Shown here: positions 55,991 through 64,000 of the stretch, piece by piece
Layout: each line of letters begins with the position of its first letter
How positions within the stretch are numbered: position 1 is the stretch's first letter
Source: Roseospira visakhapatnamensis
Lineage (GTDB): Bacteria; Pseudomonadota; Alphaproteobacteria; Rhodospirillales; Rhodospirillaceae
Length of the DNA stretch: 64,000 bases
NCBI RefSeq assembly: GCF_014197915.1
Contig: NZ_JACIGK010000013.1
Location: forward strand, 1 to 64,000
Direction of reading: 5' to 3'
Made by a program: the position numbers and the translations under genes
The notes under the pieces: model-generated
Database searches by the model: none
What the model saw: the letters and a program-made list of their open reading frames with translations, nothing else
Told to the model about the DNA's origin: nothing

Positions 55991-57313
55991 CTACCCCGCC
56001 TTCGCCGTCCGCAGGTCCTTGACCCGCGCGGCCTTGCCCTCGGAGCGGGGCAAGGCGCCCGGGGGCAGGATGGTGACGCCACAGGTGACACCGACGATGG
56101 ACTTGATGTGCCGCCGGATCTTGTCCGCCACCGCCGGGTAGGCATCAGCAGCCAGATCGGGCGTGGCCTCCACCTGGACATCCAGGGTATCGAGCACCCC
56201 CTGACGCTGGACGACCAGCAGATAATGCGGTGCCGTGCCCGGGAACCCGACCATCACGGACTCGATCTGGGACGGATAGACGTTGACCCCCCGGATGATC
56301 ATCATGTCGTCGTTGCGCCCCGTCACCCGCATGATGCGCACATGGGTGCGGCCACAGGCGCAAGGCTCGTCGCACAACCGGGTGATGTCGCGGGTGCGGT
56401 AGCGGATCATGGGCAGCGCGTCCTTGGTCAGCGTGGTGATGACCAGTTCGCCGGTCGCGCCCATCGGCAACGGCTCCAGGGTGTCAGGGTCGATCACCTC
56501 GAACAGGAAATGGTCCTCCCACCCATGCAGCCCGTTGCGTTCGGGGCATTCCATGGCGACGCCCGGCCCCATGATCTCCGACAGGCCGTAGGAATCGGTG
56601 GACTGGATGCCCAGACGCGCATCGATGTCCCGGCGCAGGCCATCGCTCCACGGCTCCCCGCCGAAAAGGCCGATGCGAAGCGAGGACTCCCGCAGGTCGA
56701 CCCCCATGCGTTCGGCGACCTCGGCGAGGTTCAGGGCGTAGGACGGCGTCGCGCACAGAATGCCCGCGTCCAGATCCAGCATCATGTGAACCTGACGCTC
56801 GGTGTTGCCGCCGGAGATCGGCACGACGGTGCAGCCCAGGCGCTCGGCGCCGTAGTGGAACCCCATGCCGCCGGTGAACAAACCGTAGCCGTAGGCATTG
56901 TGAACCACGTCCCCGGGACGGGTTCCGGCGGTGGCCATCGCCCGGGCCATCAGGTCGGACCAGCGGTCGATGTCTCCGGCGGTATAACCAACCACCGTCG
57001 GCTTGCCGGTGGTGCCGGAGGAGGCATGAATCCGCACCACCTGCTCCCGCGGCACGGCCAGCAGCCCATAGGGATAGGTGTCGCGCAAATCCGCCTTCAC
57101 GGTGAACGGAAACCGGCGCAGGTCGGCAAGGTCCCGCAGGTCGTCCGGACACACCCCCAGATCATCGAAGGCCCGCCGATAGTGGGGCACATGGGCGTAG
57201 ACGTGGCGCAGGGTCCGGCACAGGCGCTCGTACTGACGCTCGGCCAAGGCCGAGCGGCTCATGGTCTCGACCGCCGGATCGAACATCCAGGCCCGTGGCG
57301 CCATCATGGTCAT
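55991..57313 (-). CDS. paaK: Phenylacetate-CoA ligase
   Basis: The 440-residue adenylate-forming enzyme activates phenylacetate (or a related aryl acid) with ATP and CoA. It has the AMP-binding motif HASSGTTGKPTVVGYT, the core motif DSYGLSEIMGPGVA, RYRTRDITRL and a C-terminal domain with GRNDDMMIIRGVNVYPSQIE. AGGGA precedes the ATG by 7 bases. No paaABCDE or indolepyruvate oxidoreductase genes are nearby; isolated paaK copies often serve arylpyruvate breakdown under anaerobic conditions. The exact substrate is unproven. Confidence 0.92.
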   Translation of the reverse strand: MTMMAPRAWMFDPAVETMSRSALAERQYERLCRTLRHVYAHVPHYRRAFDDLGVCPDDLRDLADLRRFPFTVKADLRDTYPYGLLAVPREQVVRIHASSGTTGKPTVVGYTAGDIDRWSDLMARAMATAGTRPGDVVHNAYGYGLFTGGMGFHYGAERLGCTVVPISGGNTERQVHMMLDLDAGILCATPSYALNLAEVAERMGVDLRESSLRIGLFGGEPWSDGLRRDIDARLGIQSTDSYGLSEIMGPGVAMECPERNGLHGWEDHFLFEVIDPDTLEPLPMGATGELVITTLTKDALPMIRYRTRDITRLCDEPCACGRTHVRIMRVTGRNDDMMIIRGVNVYPSQIESVMVGFPGTAPHYLLVVQRQGVLDTLDVQVEATPDLAADAYPAVADKIRRHIKSIVGVTCGVTILPPGALPRSEGKAARVKDLRTAKAG

Positions 57314-57351
57314 CGTGCTTCCCTCTCAGTATCCTCGCGTCGGCGGCCGTT

Positions 57352-58521
57352 CTAGCCCACTTTCGCGGAGGGGTGTAGGGATCCACGATGCACGCCCTCG
57401 CCGGCGGGCGCGGAGTCCATGTTCTCCGCATCCCGCCCCTCCGCTTCCCGGTCCAGCAACGCCCGCTTGCGGTCCGGGCCCCAGCGGTAGCCGGACAGGC
57501 CGCCATCGGCCGCGACCACTCGATGGCAGGGCACGGCCACGGCAAGGCGGTTGGCGGCACAGGCCCCGGCGACCGCGCGCGTCGCGTTCGGCCGGCCGAT
57601 GCGTGCCGCGACCTCGGCATAGCTGACGGTCTCGCCGGCCGGGATGGCCCGGAGCGCGTCCCACACCCGGCGCTGGAATAGCGTGCCCTGGACATCAAGG
57701 GGCAGGTCCAGGCCGCGCGCCGGCTGCTCGATCAGCGCCAGCACCGCCGCCACGGCCTCGGCGAAGCTATCGTCCGCCGGCTCCAGGGTGGCCTTCGGAA
57801 AGCGCGCCCGCAGCCCCGCCCGCAAGGCCTCGTCGTCGTCGCCGAAGGCGATGTCGCACAGGCCGCGCGCTGTCGCCGCCACCAGCACCCGGCCAAGGTC
57901 GCTGTCGGCCTGGGCATGGCGGATCACCTGGCCCGCGCCGCCGGCCCGCCAGGCGGAGGGGGGCATGCCCAGGTGCTCGCGCGCCACCGCGTGCGCCGGG
58001 GCCGGGCCGCCGAAGCCGGCCTCGTAGATCGCGTCGGTCACCCGCTCCCCCCGGTTCAGGGCCGCCTTCAGGCGGGTCGCCCGCGCCGCCCGGGCGTAGC
58101 CCTTGGGCGACACACCCACCCCGGCCTTGAACACACGCTGGAAGTGCGCCGGGCTCAGGCCCGCCTCGGCCGCCAGCGCGGCCAGGGAAGGTTCCTCCTC
58201 CTCGGTGGCCAGGCGGTGGCACGCGCGCTCCAGACATGCCCGCACCCCCTGGCCGGCCGGCTCATCGGGCCGGCAGCGCTTGCACGGCCGGTAGCCCGCC
58301 GTCCGCGCCGCGTCCACCGTGTCGAAAAAGCGCACGTTGGCCCGGGCGGGCCGCCGCGAGGGGCATCCCGGGCGGCAGACGATCCGGGTGCTGGTGACGC
58401 CATAGAAGAAGGAACGGTCGTCCAGCGGCCGGCGCTCGACGACCGCCCGCCACAGCTCCTCCGCCTCGTCCGGCGCCACGGGCGCCACCGCCGTCGCCAC
58501 CGTCGCCACCGTCGTCGTCAT
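57352..58521 (-). CDS. ada: Bifunctional Ada: methylated-DNA repair protein and regulator
   Basis: The 389-residue protein has the complete Ada layout. The N-terminal zinc domain keeps Cys49, Cys53, Cys80 and Cys83 with the same spacing as E. coli Ada (38, 42, 69, 72), so it can accept methyl from phosphotriesters. An AraC-type HTH follows (about 105-190), then the O6-methylguanine-methyltransferase domain with the active-site PCHR (Cys near 332). The last 35 residues after the methyltransferase core are extra. GGAG precedes the ATG. The first residue overlaps the stop of the EamA gene (ATGA), so ada is translated from the same message. Confidence 0.95.
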   Translation of the reverse strand: MTTTVATVATAVAPVAPDEAEELWRAVVERRPLDDRSFFYGVTSTRIVCRPGCPSRRPARANVRFFDTVDAARTAGYRPCKRCRPDEPAGQGVRACLERACHRLATEEEEPSLAALAAEAGLSPAHFQRVFKAGVGVSPKGYARAARATRLKAALNRGERVTDAIYEAGFGGPAPAHAVAREHLGMPPSAWRAGGAGQVIRHAQADSDLGRVLVAATARGLCDIAFGDDDEALRAGLRARFPKATLEPADDSFAEAVAAVLALIEQPARGLDLPLDVQGTLFQRRVWDALRAIPAGETVSYAEVAARIGRPNATRAVAGACAANRLAVAVPCHRVVAADGGLSGYRWGPDRKRALLDREAEGRDAENMDSAPAGEGVHRGSLHPSAKVG

Positions 58522-59474
58522 ACCCCGGCCTCCGTCCGTCCCAAGGCCCCGCGAAGCCACCGCCCGGGCCGCCCGTCCATCACCGCCAGCCCCAGGCCGA
58601 TCAACGCCATGCCCACCAGGTGCTCGACGCCCAGAGTCTCGCCCAGCACCAGGATCCCCAGCAGGTTGGCCGTCACCGGGATCAGGAAGGTGACCAGCAG
58701 CAGGTTGGTCGCCCCCGCCGTTCCCAGGATACGGAAGTACAGGCCGTAGGCCAGCGCCGTGGAGACCACCGCCAGCGCCACCAGGGCGGCCACCACCGAA
58801 AGGTCCGGCGCCGGCAGCGTCCAGGGCTGGTCCACCAGCAGCGCCAGCGGCACCAGCACCAGCGACGACCCCGTCACCTGCCCGGCGGCCGTCACCATGG
58901 GCGCCACCCCCAGACGCGCGAATCGCCGCCCGAAGGTGCCCGCGACGGCATAGGAGAGCGAGGCCGCCAGGATCGCCGCCTGCGCCAGCACCGGCGCGCC
59001 ATCTGCCAGCCCCAGGGCATCGCCGCCGATCAGCACCACGGCGCCGGCGAAGCCGATCGCCACGCCCGCCCCCTTGCGCGCCGACAAACGCTCGTCCGAC
59101 AGCAGCAGACCGGCCACCAGGACCGTGAACAGCGGCGTGGTGGCGTTCAGGATCGAGGCCAGCCCGGAGGCGATCTGCGTCTGCCCCCAGACGATGAGGG
59201 TAAAGGGAATCACATTGTTCAGGATCCCCATGACCACGAAGGCGGCCCACACGCGGGGATCGCGGGGAATCGGGATGCGCAAGGCGCGAATCGCCAGCCA
59301 CAGCACCGGCGCGGCCAGACCGACGCGGACGGCGACGATGGTCAGCGGCGGCAACGCCTGCACGGCCACGCCGACAAAAAAGAAGGAGCCGCCCCACAAC
59401 AGGGACAGGGTCAACAGCAGGCTCCAGTCGCGCGCGCTCATGGCCGGCGTGATGGTCGATCGCATGGAAGGCAT
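58518..59474 (-). CDS. EamA/DMT family transporter coupled to ada
   Basis: The 318-residue inner-membrane protein has about ten hydrophobic helices in two EamA repeats: LLLTLSLLWGGSFFFVGVAV at the start, RVGLAAPVLWLAIR, NATTPLFTVLVAGLLLSDE and, in the second half, TNLLLVTFLIPVTANLLGILVLGE. AAGGA lies 8 bases before the ATG. It precedes ada and overlaps it by 4 bp. Substrate is unknown; the arrangement hints at export of a metabolite or toxic alkylated compound, which is only inference. Confidence 0.9.
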   Translation of the reverse strand: MPSMRSTITPAMSARDWSLLLTLSLLWGGSFFFVGVAVQALPPLTIVAVRVGLAAPVLWLAIRALRIPIPRDPRVWAAFVVMGILNNVIPFTLIVWGQTQIASGLASILNATTPLFTVLVAGLLLSDERLSARKGAGVAIGFAGAVVLIGGDALGLADGAPVLAQAAILAASLSYAVAGTFGRRFARLGVAPMVTAAGQVTGSSLVLVPLALLVDQPWTLPAPDLSVVAALVALAVVSTALAYGLYFRILGTAGATNLLLVTFLIPVTANLLGILVLGETLGVEHLVGMALIGLGLAVMDGRPGRWLRGALGRTEAGV

Positions 59475-59684
59475 CGGATCGTCCTTTCGGCTTGGAGGAA
59501 ACGTCTGGCCGCGACCGTAGTCCGACGCCGCCGTCCCGGCACTCCGGTTCCTGCGATCACAGCCGGCCCCCATTCCCCCTTCCCAAAACCCTCCGGCTGG
59601 GTCAGAAAAGGTGCGTGATCGACGGTACCGCCAGGACCCCGTCGGTGTTGGTCTCCAGGTCGAGCAGGGAGCGTCCGCGCCGCC

Positions 59685-61130
59685 ATGACCGCGACTCCAC
59701 CCATCCCGGACCATGACCGTCCGCTGCCCGATGCCGCCTCCCGCACCTGCTGGGAATCCGGCGCCCAGTCGTCCGCCGACTGGCGCGCCCTGGACGCGGC
59801 GCACAACCTGCATCCGTTCTCCGACCACAAGGCCCTGGCCACCGAGGGCAGCCGCGTGATCACCCGCGCCGAGGGGGTCTGGCTGTGGGACTCGGACGGC
59901 ACCCGCGTCCTGGACGGCATGGCCGGTCTGTGGTGCGTCAACGTCGGCTATGGCCGTCCGGAACTGGTGCAGACCGCCGCCCGGCAGATGACCGAGTTGC
60001 CCTACTACAACCTGTTCTTCAAGACCGCCACGCCGCCGGCCATCGAGCTGTCGCGCAAGCTGGTCGAACTGACGCCGCCCGGCCTGAATCACGTCTTCCT
60101 GGTCAACAGCGGCTCGGAGGCCAACGATACCATCATCCGCATGGTGCGCCACTTCTGGGCGCTGGAGGGACAGCCGGAGCGGCGGGTGATCATCGCGCGC
60201 GACAACGGCTACCATGGCTCCACCCTGGCCGTGGCGTCCATGAGCGGCATGACGGCGATGCACAAGCAGGGCGGCCTGCCGCTGCCGGACTTCGCGCACA
60301 TCCGCGAACCACACCGGTTCAAGGTCGCGCCCAACACCCCTCCCGAGGCGTTCGCCCACGAGGCCGCCGGCTGGCTGGAAGAGGCGATCCTGTCCATCGG
60401 ACCCGGCCGGGTGGCCGCGTTCATCGGCGAACCCATCCAGGGCGCCGGCGGGCTAATCGTGCCACCACCGGGCTACTGGGCCGAGATCCAACGCATCTGC
60501 ACCAAATACGATGTCCTGTTGATCGCCGACGAGGTGATCTGCGGATTCGGCCGCACCGGCCAGTGGTTCGGCAGCGACACCTACCGGATCCGCCCGGACA
60601 TGATGACGCTGGCCAAGGGGCTGTCCTCGGGATACATGCCGGTGGCCGCCGCGATGGTGGGGGACCGGGTGGCCGCCACGCTGATCGACCGTGGCGGCGA
60701 GTTCCTGCACGGGTTCACCTCTTCCGGTCATCCAACCGCTTGCGCGGTGGCGCTGGAAAACATTAGCATCCTGGAGCGCGAGGGGCTGGTGGATCGCGTG
60801 CGCGAGGACATCGGTCCCTACCTCATGTCCAGGCTGGAGACGCTGCGCGATCACCCGCTGGTGGGCGAGGTACGCGGCCAGGGCCTGCTCGCCGGGGTCG
60901 AGTTGATCCGCGACAAAGCCCATCACACGTTCTTCTCGCCCGTCGGCCGGGTCGGCGCCCGCTGCCGGGACCACTGCTTCCGCAACAACGCCGTGGTGCG
61001 GGCCGTGTACGACACCATGGTGATGGCGCCGCCGCTGGTCATCGGCCGCGACGAGATCGACATCCTGGTGGACACCCTGTCCCATGCCCTGGACCAAACC
61101 CACCAGGACCTACCCCGTTTGCTGGACTGA
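59685..61130 (+). CDS. spuC: Putrescine-pyruvate type aminotransferase
   Basis: The 481-residue PLP enzyme of class III aminotransferases has the family motifs WDSDGTRVLDGMAGLWCVN, NSGSEANDTIIRMVRHF, the PLP aspartate in LIADEVICGFGRTG and the lysine in TLAKGLSSGYMP. The sequence fits the SpuC-like group that transfers the amino group of putrescine to pyruvate. It starts 70 bp before a PotF-like binding-protein gene, supporting polyamine breakdown. Beta-alanine or other omega-amino acid transamination is the alternative. No strong ribosome-binding site is visible at 59685. Confidence 0.85.
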   Translation: MTATPPIPDHDRPLPDAASRTCWESGAQSSADWRALDAAHNLHPFSDHKALATEGSRVITRAEGVWLWDSDGTRVLDGMAGLWCVNVGYGRPELVQTAARQMTELPYYNLFFKTATPPAIELSRKLVELTPPGLNHVFLVNSGSEANDTIIRMVRHFWALEGQPERRVIIARDNGYHGSTLAVASMSGMTAMHKQGGLPLPDFAHIREPHRFKVAPNTPPEAFAHEAAGWLEEAILSIGPGRVAAFIGEPIQGAGGLIVPPPGYWAEIQRICTKYDVLLIADEVICGFGRTGQWFGSDTYRIRPDMMTLAKGLSSGYMPVAAAMVGDRVAATLIDRGGEFLHGFTSSGHPTACAVALENISILEREGLVDRVREDIGPYLMSRLETLRDHPLVGEVRGQGLLAGVELIRDKAHHTFFSPVGRVGARCRDHCFRNNAVVRAVYDTMVMAPPLVIGRDEIDILVDTLSHALDQTHQDLPRLLD

Positions 61131-61200
61131 CGGGCGGTCCGCCCCCTTCCCGTCCCGTCCGGCGCCTCCCAGAAGACCACGCCCCGGATGGAGGGATCCC

Positions 61201-62319
61201 ATGGCTCCGTATCGCACCGCCCTGGTGGGCGGCCCCGTCGTGGCCGGCCTCGCCGTCGCCCTGAGCATCGGCGTCAGTGGCGCCGCCGCCGCCGAGGGCA
61301 CGCTGCACTTCTACAACTGGTCGGACTACATCGGCGAGGACACCATTCCCGCCTTCGAGGCCGAGACCGGCATCGACGTCACCTATGACGTGTTCGATTC
61401 CAACGAGGTCCTGGAAGCGAAGCTGCTGGCCGGCAGCACCGGCTACGACCTGGTGGTGCCGACGGGCATCTTCATGGAACGCCAGGTGCGCGCCGGCGTG
61501 TTCCAGCCGCTGGACAAGGACAAGATCCCCAACCTGGCGAATCTGAACCCGCAGTTGATGGACTACCTGGCCCAGCTGGATCCGGGCAACGACCACGCCG
61601 TGATCTACATGTGGGGCACCACCGGGCTCGGCATGAACGTGGACATGGTGACCGAGCGCCTGGGCGCGGACGCGCCGCTGGACAGCTACGAGATCCTCTT
61701 CAATCCGGAGTACCTGTCCAAGCTGGCCGATTGCGGCGTACACGTGCTGGACGCGCCCACCGAACTGATCCCCATCGCGCTCCACTACCTGGACCTGGAC
61801 CCCAACAGCGAGTCCCGCGACGACTTCGCGGCGGTGGAACAGCTGATCGGGCCCATCCGCCCGCATATCACCAAGTTCCACTCCTCGGAGTACGTGAACG
61901 CCCTGGCCAACGGCGACATCTGCCTGGCGCTGGGCTGGTCCGGCGACGTGCTCCAGGCCGCCGATCGCGCCGCCGAGGCCGACAACGGCGTCGTGGTGGA
62001 CTACGTGATCCCCAAGGAAGGCACGCTGATGTGGTTCGACACGCTGGCGGTGCCGGCCGACGCGCCCAATCCGGACGCGGCCCACGCCATGATCAATTAC
62101 CTGCTGGAGCCCGAGGTCGCCGCCACGATCTCCAACTACGTGGCCTATGCCAGCGCCAACGACGCCGCCAAGCCCTTCCTGGATGACGAGATCCTGAACG
62201 ACCCGCGCATCTACCCGCCCGACGACGTACTGGGGCGGCTGTTCCCGGACCGGGCCTCGTCGCAGACGGCGGACCGGATGCGCACCCGCCTGTGGAACCG
62301 CTTCAAGACCGGGATCTGA
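61201..62319 (+). CDS. potF: Polyamine ABC transporter substrate-binding protein (PotF/SpuD type)
   Basis: The 372-residue protein has a Sec signal (cleavage near AAA-AEG, residue 31) and the typical start of the mature protein, LHFYNWSDYIGEDTIPAFE, followed by SNEVLEAKLLAGSTGYDLVVPT, MWGTTGLGMN and LALGWSGDVLQA. The acidic and aromatic residues in these segments line the polyamine site in the family. GGAGGG precedes the ATG by 7 bases. It follows spuC and is separated from potG by a hairpin. Putrescine is the likely ligand. Confidence 0.93.
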   Translation: MAPYRTALVGGPVVAGLAVALSIGVSGAAAAEGTLHFYNWSDYIGEDTIPAFEAETGIDVTYDVFDSNEVLEAKLLAGSTGYDLVVPTGIFMERQVRAGVFQPLDKDKIPNLANLNPQLMDYLAQLDPGNDHAVIYMWGTTGLGMNVDMVTERLGADAPLDSYEILFNPEYLSKLADCGVHVLDAPTELIPIALHYLDLDPNSESRDDFAAVEQLIGPIRPHITKFHSSEYVNALANGDICLALGWSGDVLQAADRAAEADNGVVVDYVIPKEGTLMWFDTLAVPADAPNPDAAHAMINYLLEPEVAATISNYVAYASANDAAKPFLDDEILNDPRIYPPDDVLGRLFPDRASSQTADRMRTRLWNRFKTGI

Positions 62320-62370
62320 CGGCACGCCGGATGGATCCCGGCGCCGCCCCAGCCACGGACGCAACGGGAC

Positions 62371-62394
62371 ACCTCCCCCATTCATGGGGGAGGT
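62371..62394 (+). repeat. Inverted repeat between potF and potG
   Basis: ACCTCCCCCAT (62371-62381) pairs with ATGGGGGAGGT (62384-62394) around TC. The sequence and its GGGAGGGGGG tail resemble short dispersed palindromes found in many GC-rich proteobacteria. Located 51 bases after potF, it could protect the potF message from decay or reduce read-through. Confidence 0.7.
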
Positions 62395-62439
62395 CGGGAG
62401 GGGGGCGAACCATGACACCGGCCGGAAGGGCGACGTGAC

Positions 62440-63612
62440 ATGATCGACACCGTCGTGCCCCAAGGCCCCGCCGCCCGGCCCGAGGGCAGCCGCCCGGGCG
62501 CCATGCAGCGCCGGGCGGAGGCGCCCCCGATCATCGACATCCAGGACGTGGTCAAGACCTTCGGCGATTTCGTCGCCGTCGATCACGTCTCGCTGACCAT
62601 CCGCGAGGGCGAGTTGTTCGCCCTGCTGGGGGGGTCGGGCTGTGGCAAGACCACGCTGCTGCGCATGCTGGCCGGGTTCGAGCAGCCCACCGCCGGGCGG
62701 ATCCTGATCGGCGGCCAGGACATGACCAGGACGGCCCCCTACGACCGGCCCGTCAACATGATGTTCCAGAGCTACGCCCTGTTCCCGCACATGACGGTGG
62801 AGGCCAACGTGGCCTTCGGCCTGCGCCAGGACGGCCGCCTGCCCCGGGCGCGGATCCGCGAGCGGGTACGCGAGATGCTGGACCTGGTGCAGTTGGCCCC
62901 CTTCGCCAAGCGCAAGCCGCATCACCTGTCGGGCGGCCAGCGCCAGCGGGTCGCGCTCGCCCGGTCGCTGGCCAAGCATCCCAAGGTGCTGCTGCTGGAC
63001 GAGCCGCTGGCCGCGCTGGACAAGAAGCTGCGCGAGGAGACCCAACTGGAGCTGGTGTGCATCCAGGAACGCGTGGGCACCACCTTCGTGGTCGTCACCC
63101 ACGACCAGGAAGAGGCCATGACCATGGCCGACCGCGTGGCCATCATGGACACGGGCCGCATCGTCCAGGTGGACACCCCGCATGCCCTCTACGAGTATCC
63201 CAACACCCGCTTCGTGGCGGAGTTCTTCGGCACGGTGAACCTGTTCCAGGGCGTGCTGGTGGAGGACGAACCCGACCACGTGCTGATCCGCTCGGACGCC
63301 CTGGCGCGCCCGGTCTACGTGGGCCATGGCATCAGCGCCCGCGAGGCGGCCACCGTCTGGGTCGCCTTGCGGCCCGAGAAGATCGCCATTTCCAAGCAGG
63401 CACCCGACACCCCCCACAACTGGGACAGCGGCATCGTCGAGGACATCGTCTACCTGGGCGGCATCTCCACCTTCCACGTGCGCATGGACGGCGGCGCCCT
63501 GGCCCGGGTCACCATGCAGAACCTGGAGCGCATGGCGGCGCCGGAGATCACCTGGGACGACCGCGTGTACCTGTCGTGGCGTCACGACAACATCGTGGTG
63601 GTGACGTCGTGA
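62440..63612 (+). CDS. potG: Polyamine ABC transporter ATP-binding protein
   Basis: The 390-residue ATPase has Walker A GGSGCGKTT, Q loop MMFQSYALFPHMTV, signature LSGGQRQR, Walker B LLLDEPLAALD and the switch His in VVTHDQEEAM, followed by a C-terminal TOBE-like domain (about residues 300-390). An extra Pro/Ala/Arg-rich N-terminus (about 30 residues) precedes the core. GGAAGGG lies 8 bases before the ATG. The stop overlaps the potH GTG start (GTGA). Confidence 0.94.
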   Translation: MIDTVVPQGPAARPEGSRPGAMQRRAEAPPIIDIQDVVKTFGDFVAVDHVSLTIREGELFALLGGSGCGKTTLLRMLAGFEQPTAGRILIGGQDMTRTAPYDRPVNMMFQSYALFPHMTVEANVAFGLRQDGRLPRARIRERVREMLDLVQLAPFAKRKPHHLSGGQRQRVALARSLAKHPKVLLLDEPLAALDKKLREETQLELVCIQERVGTTFVVVTHDQEEAMTMADRVAIMDTGRIVQVDTPHALYEYPNTRFVAEFFGTVNLFQGVLVEDEPDHVLIRSDALARPVYVGHGISAREAATVWVALRPEKIAISKQAPDTPHNWDSGIVEDIVYLGGISTFHVRMDGGALARVTMQNLERMAAPEITWDDRVYLSWRHDNIVVVTS

Positions 63613-64000
63613 CCGGCGCGGCCGGCCCCGAAGCCCGCGAACAGGCCGAACGCACCTGGGCAAGCCCCGGGGCAAGCCCCGGGGGCCCGGACCGGGACCG
63701 GCCGCTGACCCCGATCCAGCGTCTGGTCGCGCGCTTCGGCCGGGGCCTGGTGATCGCCACACCCTATGGATGGCTGCTGCTGTTCTTCCTGCTGCCCTTC
63801 ATCATCGTCCTGAAGATCAGCTTCGCCGAGTTCCGCCTCGGCGTGCCCCCCTACACGCCACTGGTGACCTGGCTGGAGGGCGGCTACCTGCATCTCAAGC
63901 TGGCCCTGGGCAACTACCTGTTCCTGCTGGACGATCCGCTGTACATCACGGCCTACCTGACCTCCCTGAAGGTGGCCCTGGTGTCCACGGTCATCGCCCT
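63609..64000 (+). CDS. potH: Polyamine ABC transporter permease, PotH type (5' part)
   Basis: The gene begins at a GTG that overlaps the potG stop and runs off the window; about 130 residues are visible. After a Pro/Gly-rich cytoplasmic start with a duplicated A-S-P-G unit, the first membrane segment PYGWLLLFFLLPFIIVLKIS is typical of PotH permeases, followed by the extracytoplasmic loop and the start of the second helix (SLKVALVSTVIA). It would pair with a PotI-like permease expected downstream. Confidence 0.88.
   Translation, partial: MTGAAGPEAREQAERTWASPGASPGGPDRDRPLTPIQRLVARFGRGLVIATPYGWLLLFFLLPFIIVLKISFAEFRLGVPPYTPLVTWLEGGYLHLKLALGNYLFLLDDPLYITAYLTSLKVALVSTVIA

Noticed and set aside
63657-63683. 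Tandem GCAAGCCCCGGG units at the start of potH
   Set aside because: It lies inside coding sequence, keeps the frame and simply encodes a duplicated A-S-P-G in a low-complexity N-terminus.

Overview
The window is a GC-rich (roughly two thirds G+C by eye) bacterial chromosome segment with dense coding and many 4-bp ATGA overlaps between genes. Gene order trpB-trpA-accD-folC, a CC0125/CC1285-type lipoprotein, tad pilus genes, glmU-glmS and frequent Tat-type exported proteins point to an alphaproteobacterium, most likely in or near the Rhodospirillales; this is inference from gene content, not from a marker gene. No rRNA, CRISPR array, prophage or complete insertion sequence is visible. One tRNA (Val, CAC) is present.

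Layout. 1-518: GC-rich edge, then an AT-rich island with a short, probably truncated lipoprotein gene. 519-5.2 kb: recG; a BCCT osmolyte transporter translationally coupled to an unannotated 35-residue membrane peptide; a Tat-exported dienelactone-hydrolase-like enzyme. 5.4-12.1 kb: a soluble three-PAS histidine kinase, a Tat-exported nuclease-like protein, then a reverse-strand three-gene unit (exported small protein, membrane-anchored SBP_bac_3 protein, membrane protein with a degenerate kinase core) that looks like an undescribed sensory module. 12.2-17 kb: gamma-glutamylputrescine synthetase-like gene, an orphan tadE-tadE-tadG set, a small lipoprotein. 17-21.6 kb: trpBA-accD-folC. 21.8-32.1 kb: EamA transporter, diguanylate cyclase, and the glgX-treZ-treY trehalose-from-glycogen genes. 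32.3-40.7 kb: lipoprotein, methyltransferase, glmU-glmS, gph, tRNA-Val, leuA with a long leader that encodes a leucine-rich peptide. 40.7-44.1 kb: a large sensor kinase with a periplasmic solute-binding domain.

44.1-55.7 kb is a polyol/tagatose catabolic island: a divergent pair of operons (tagK-galM-smoS leftward; SBP-dehydrogenase-gatZ-ABC ATPase-permease-gatY rightward) flanking a 606-bp control region with repeated TGTCAA-type motifs and a 12-bp palindrome, with a LacI-family regulator at the right end. The expected flow is uptake of a hexitol by the ribose-type ABC importer, oxidation by the two dehydrogenases, phosphorylation by the PfkB kinase, then GatZ and/or GatY steps into glycolysis.

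56-64 kb: an orphan paaK, ada coupled to an EamA exporter, and a polyamine operon (putrescine aminotransferase, PotF-like binding protein, PotG-like ATPase, start of the PotH-like permease, cut by the window end). The putrescine synthetase-like gene at 12.2 kb belongs functionally with this last group although it lies 47 kb away.
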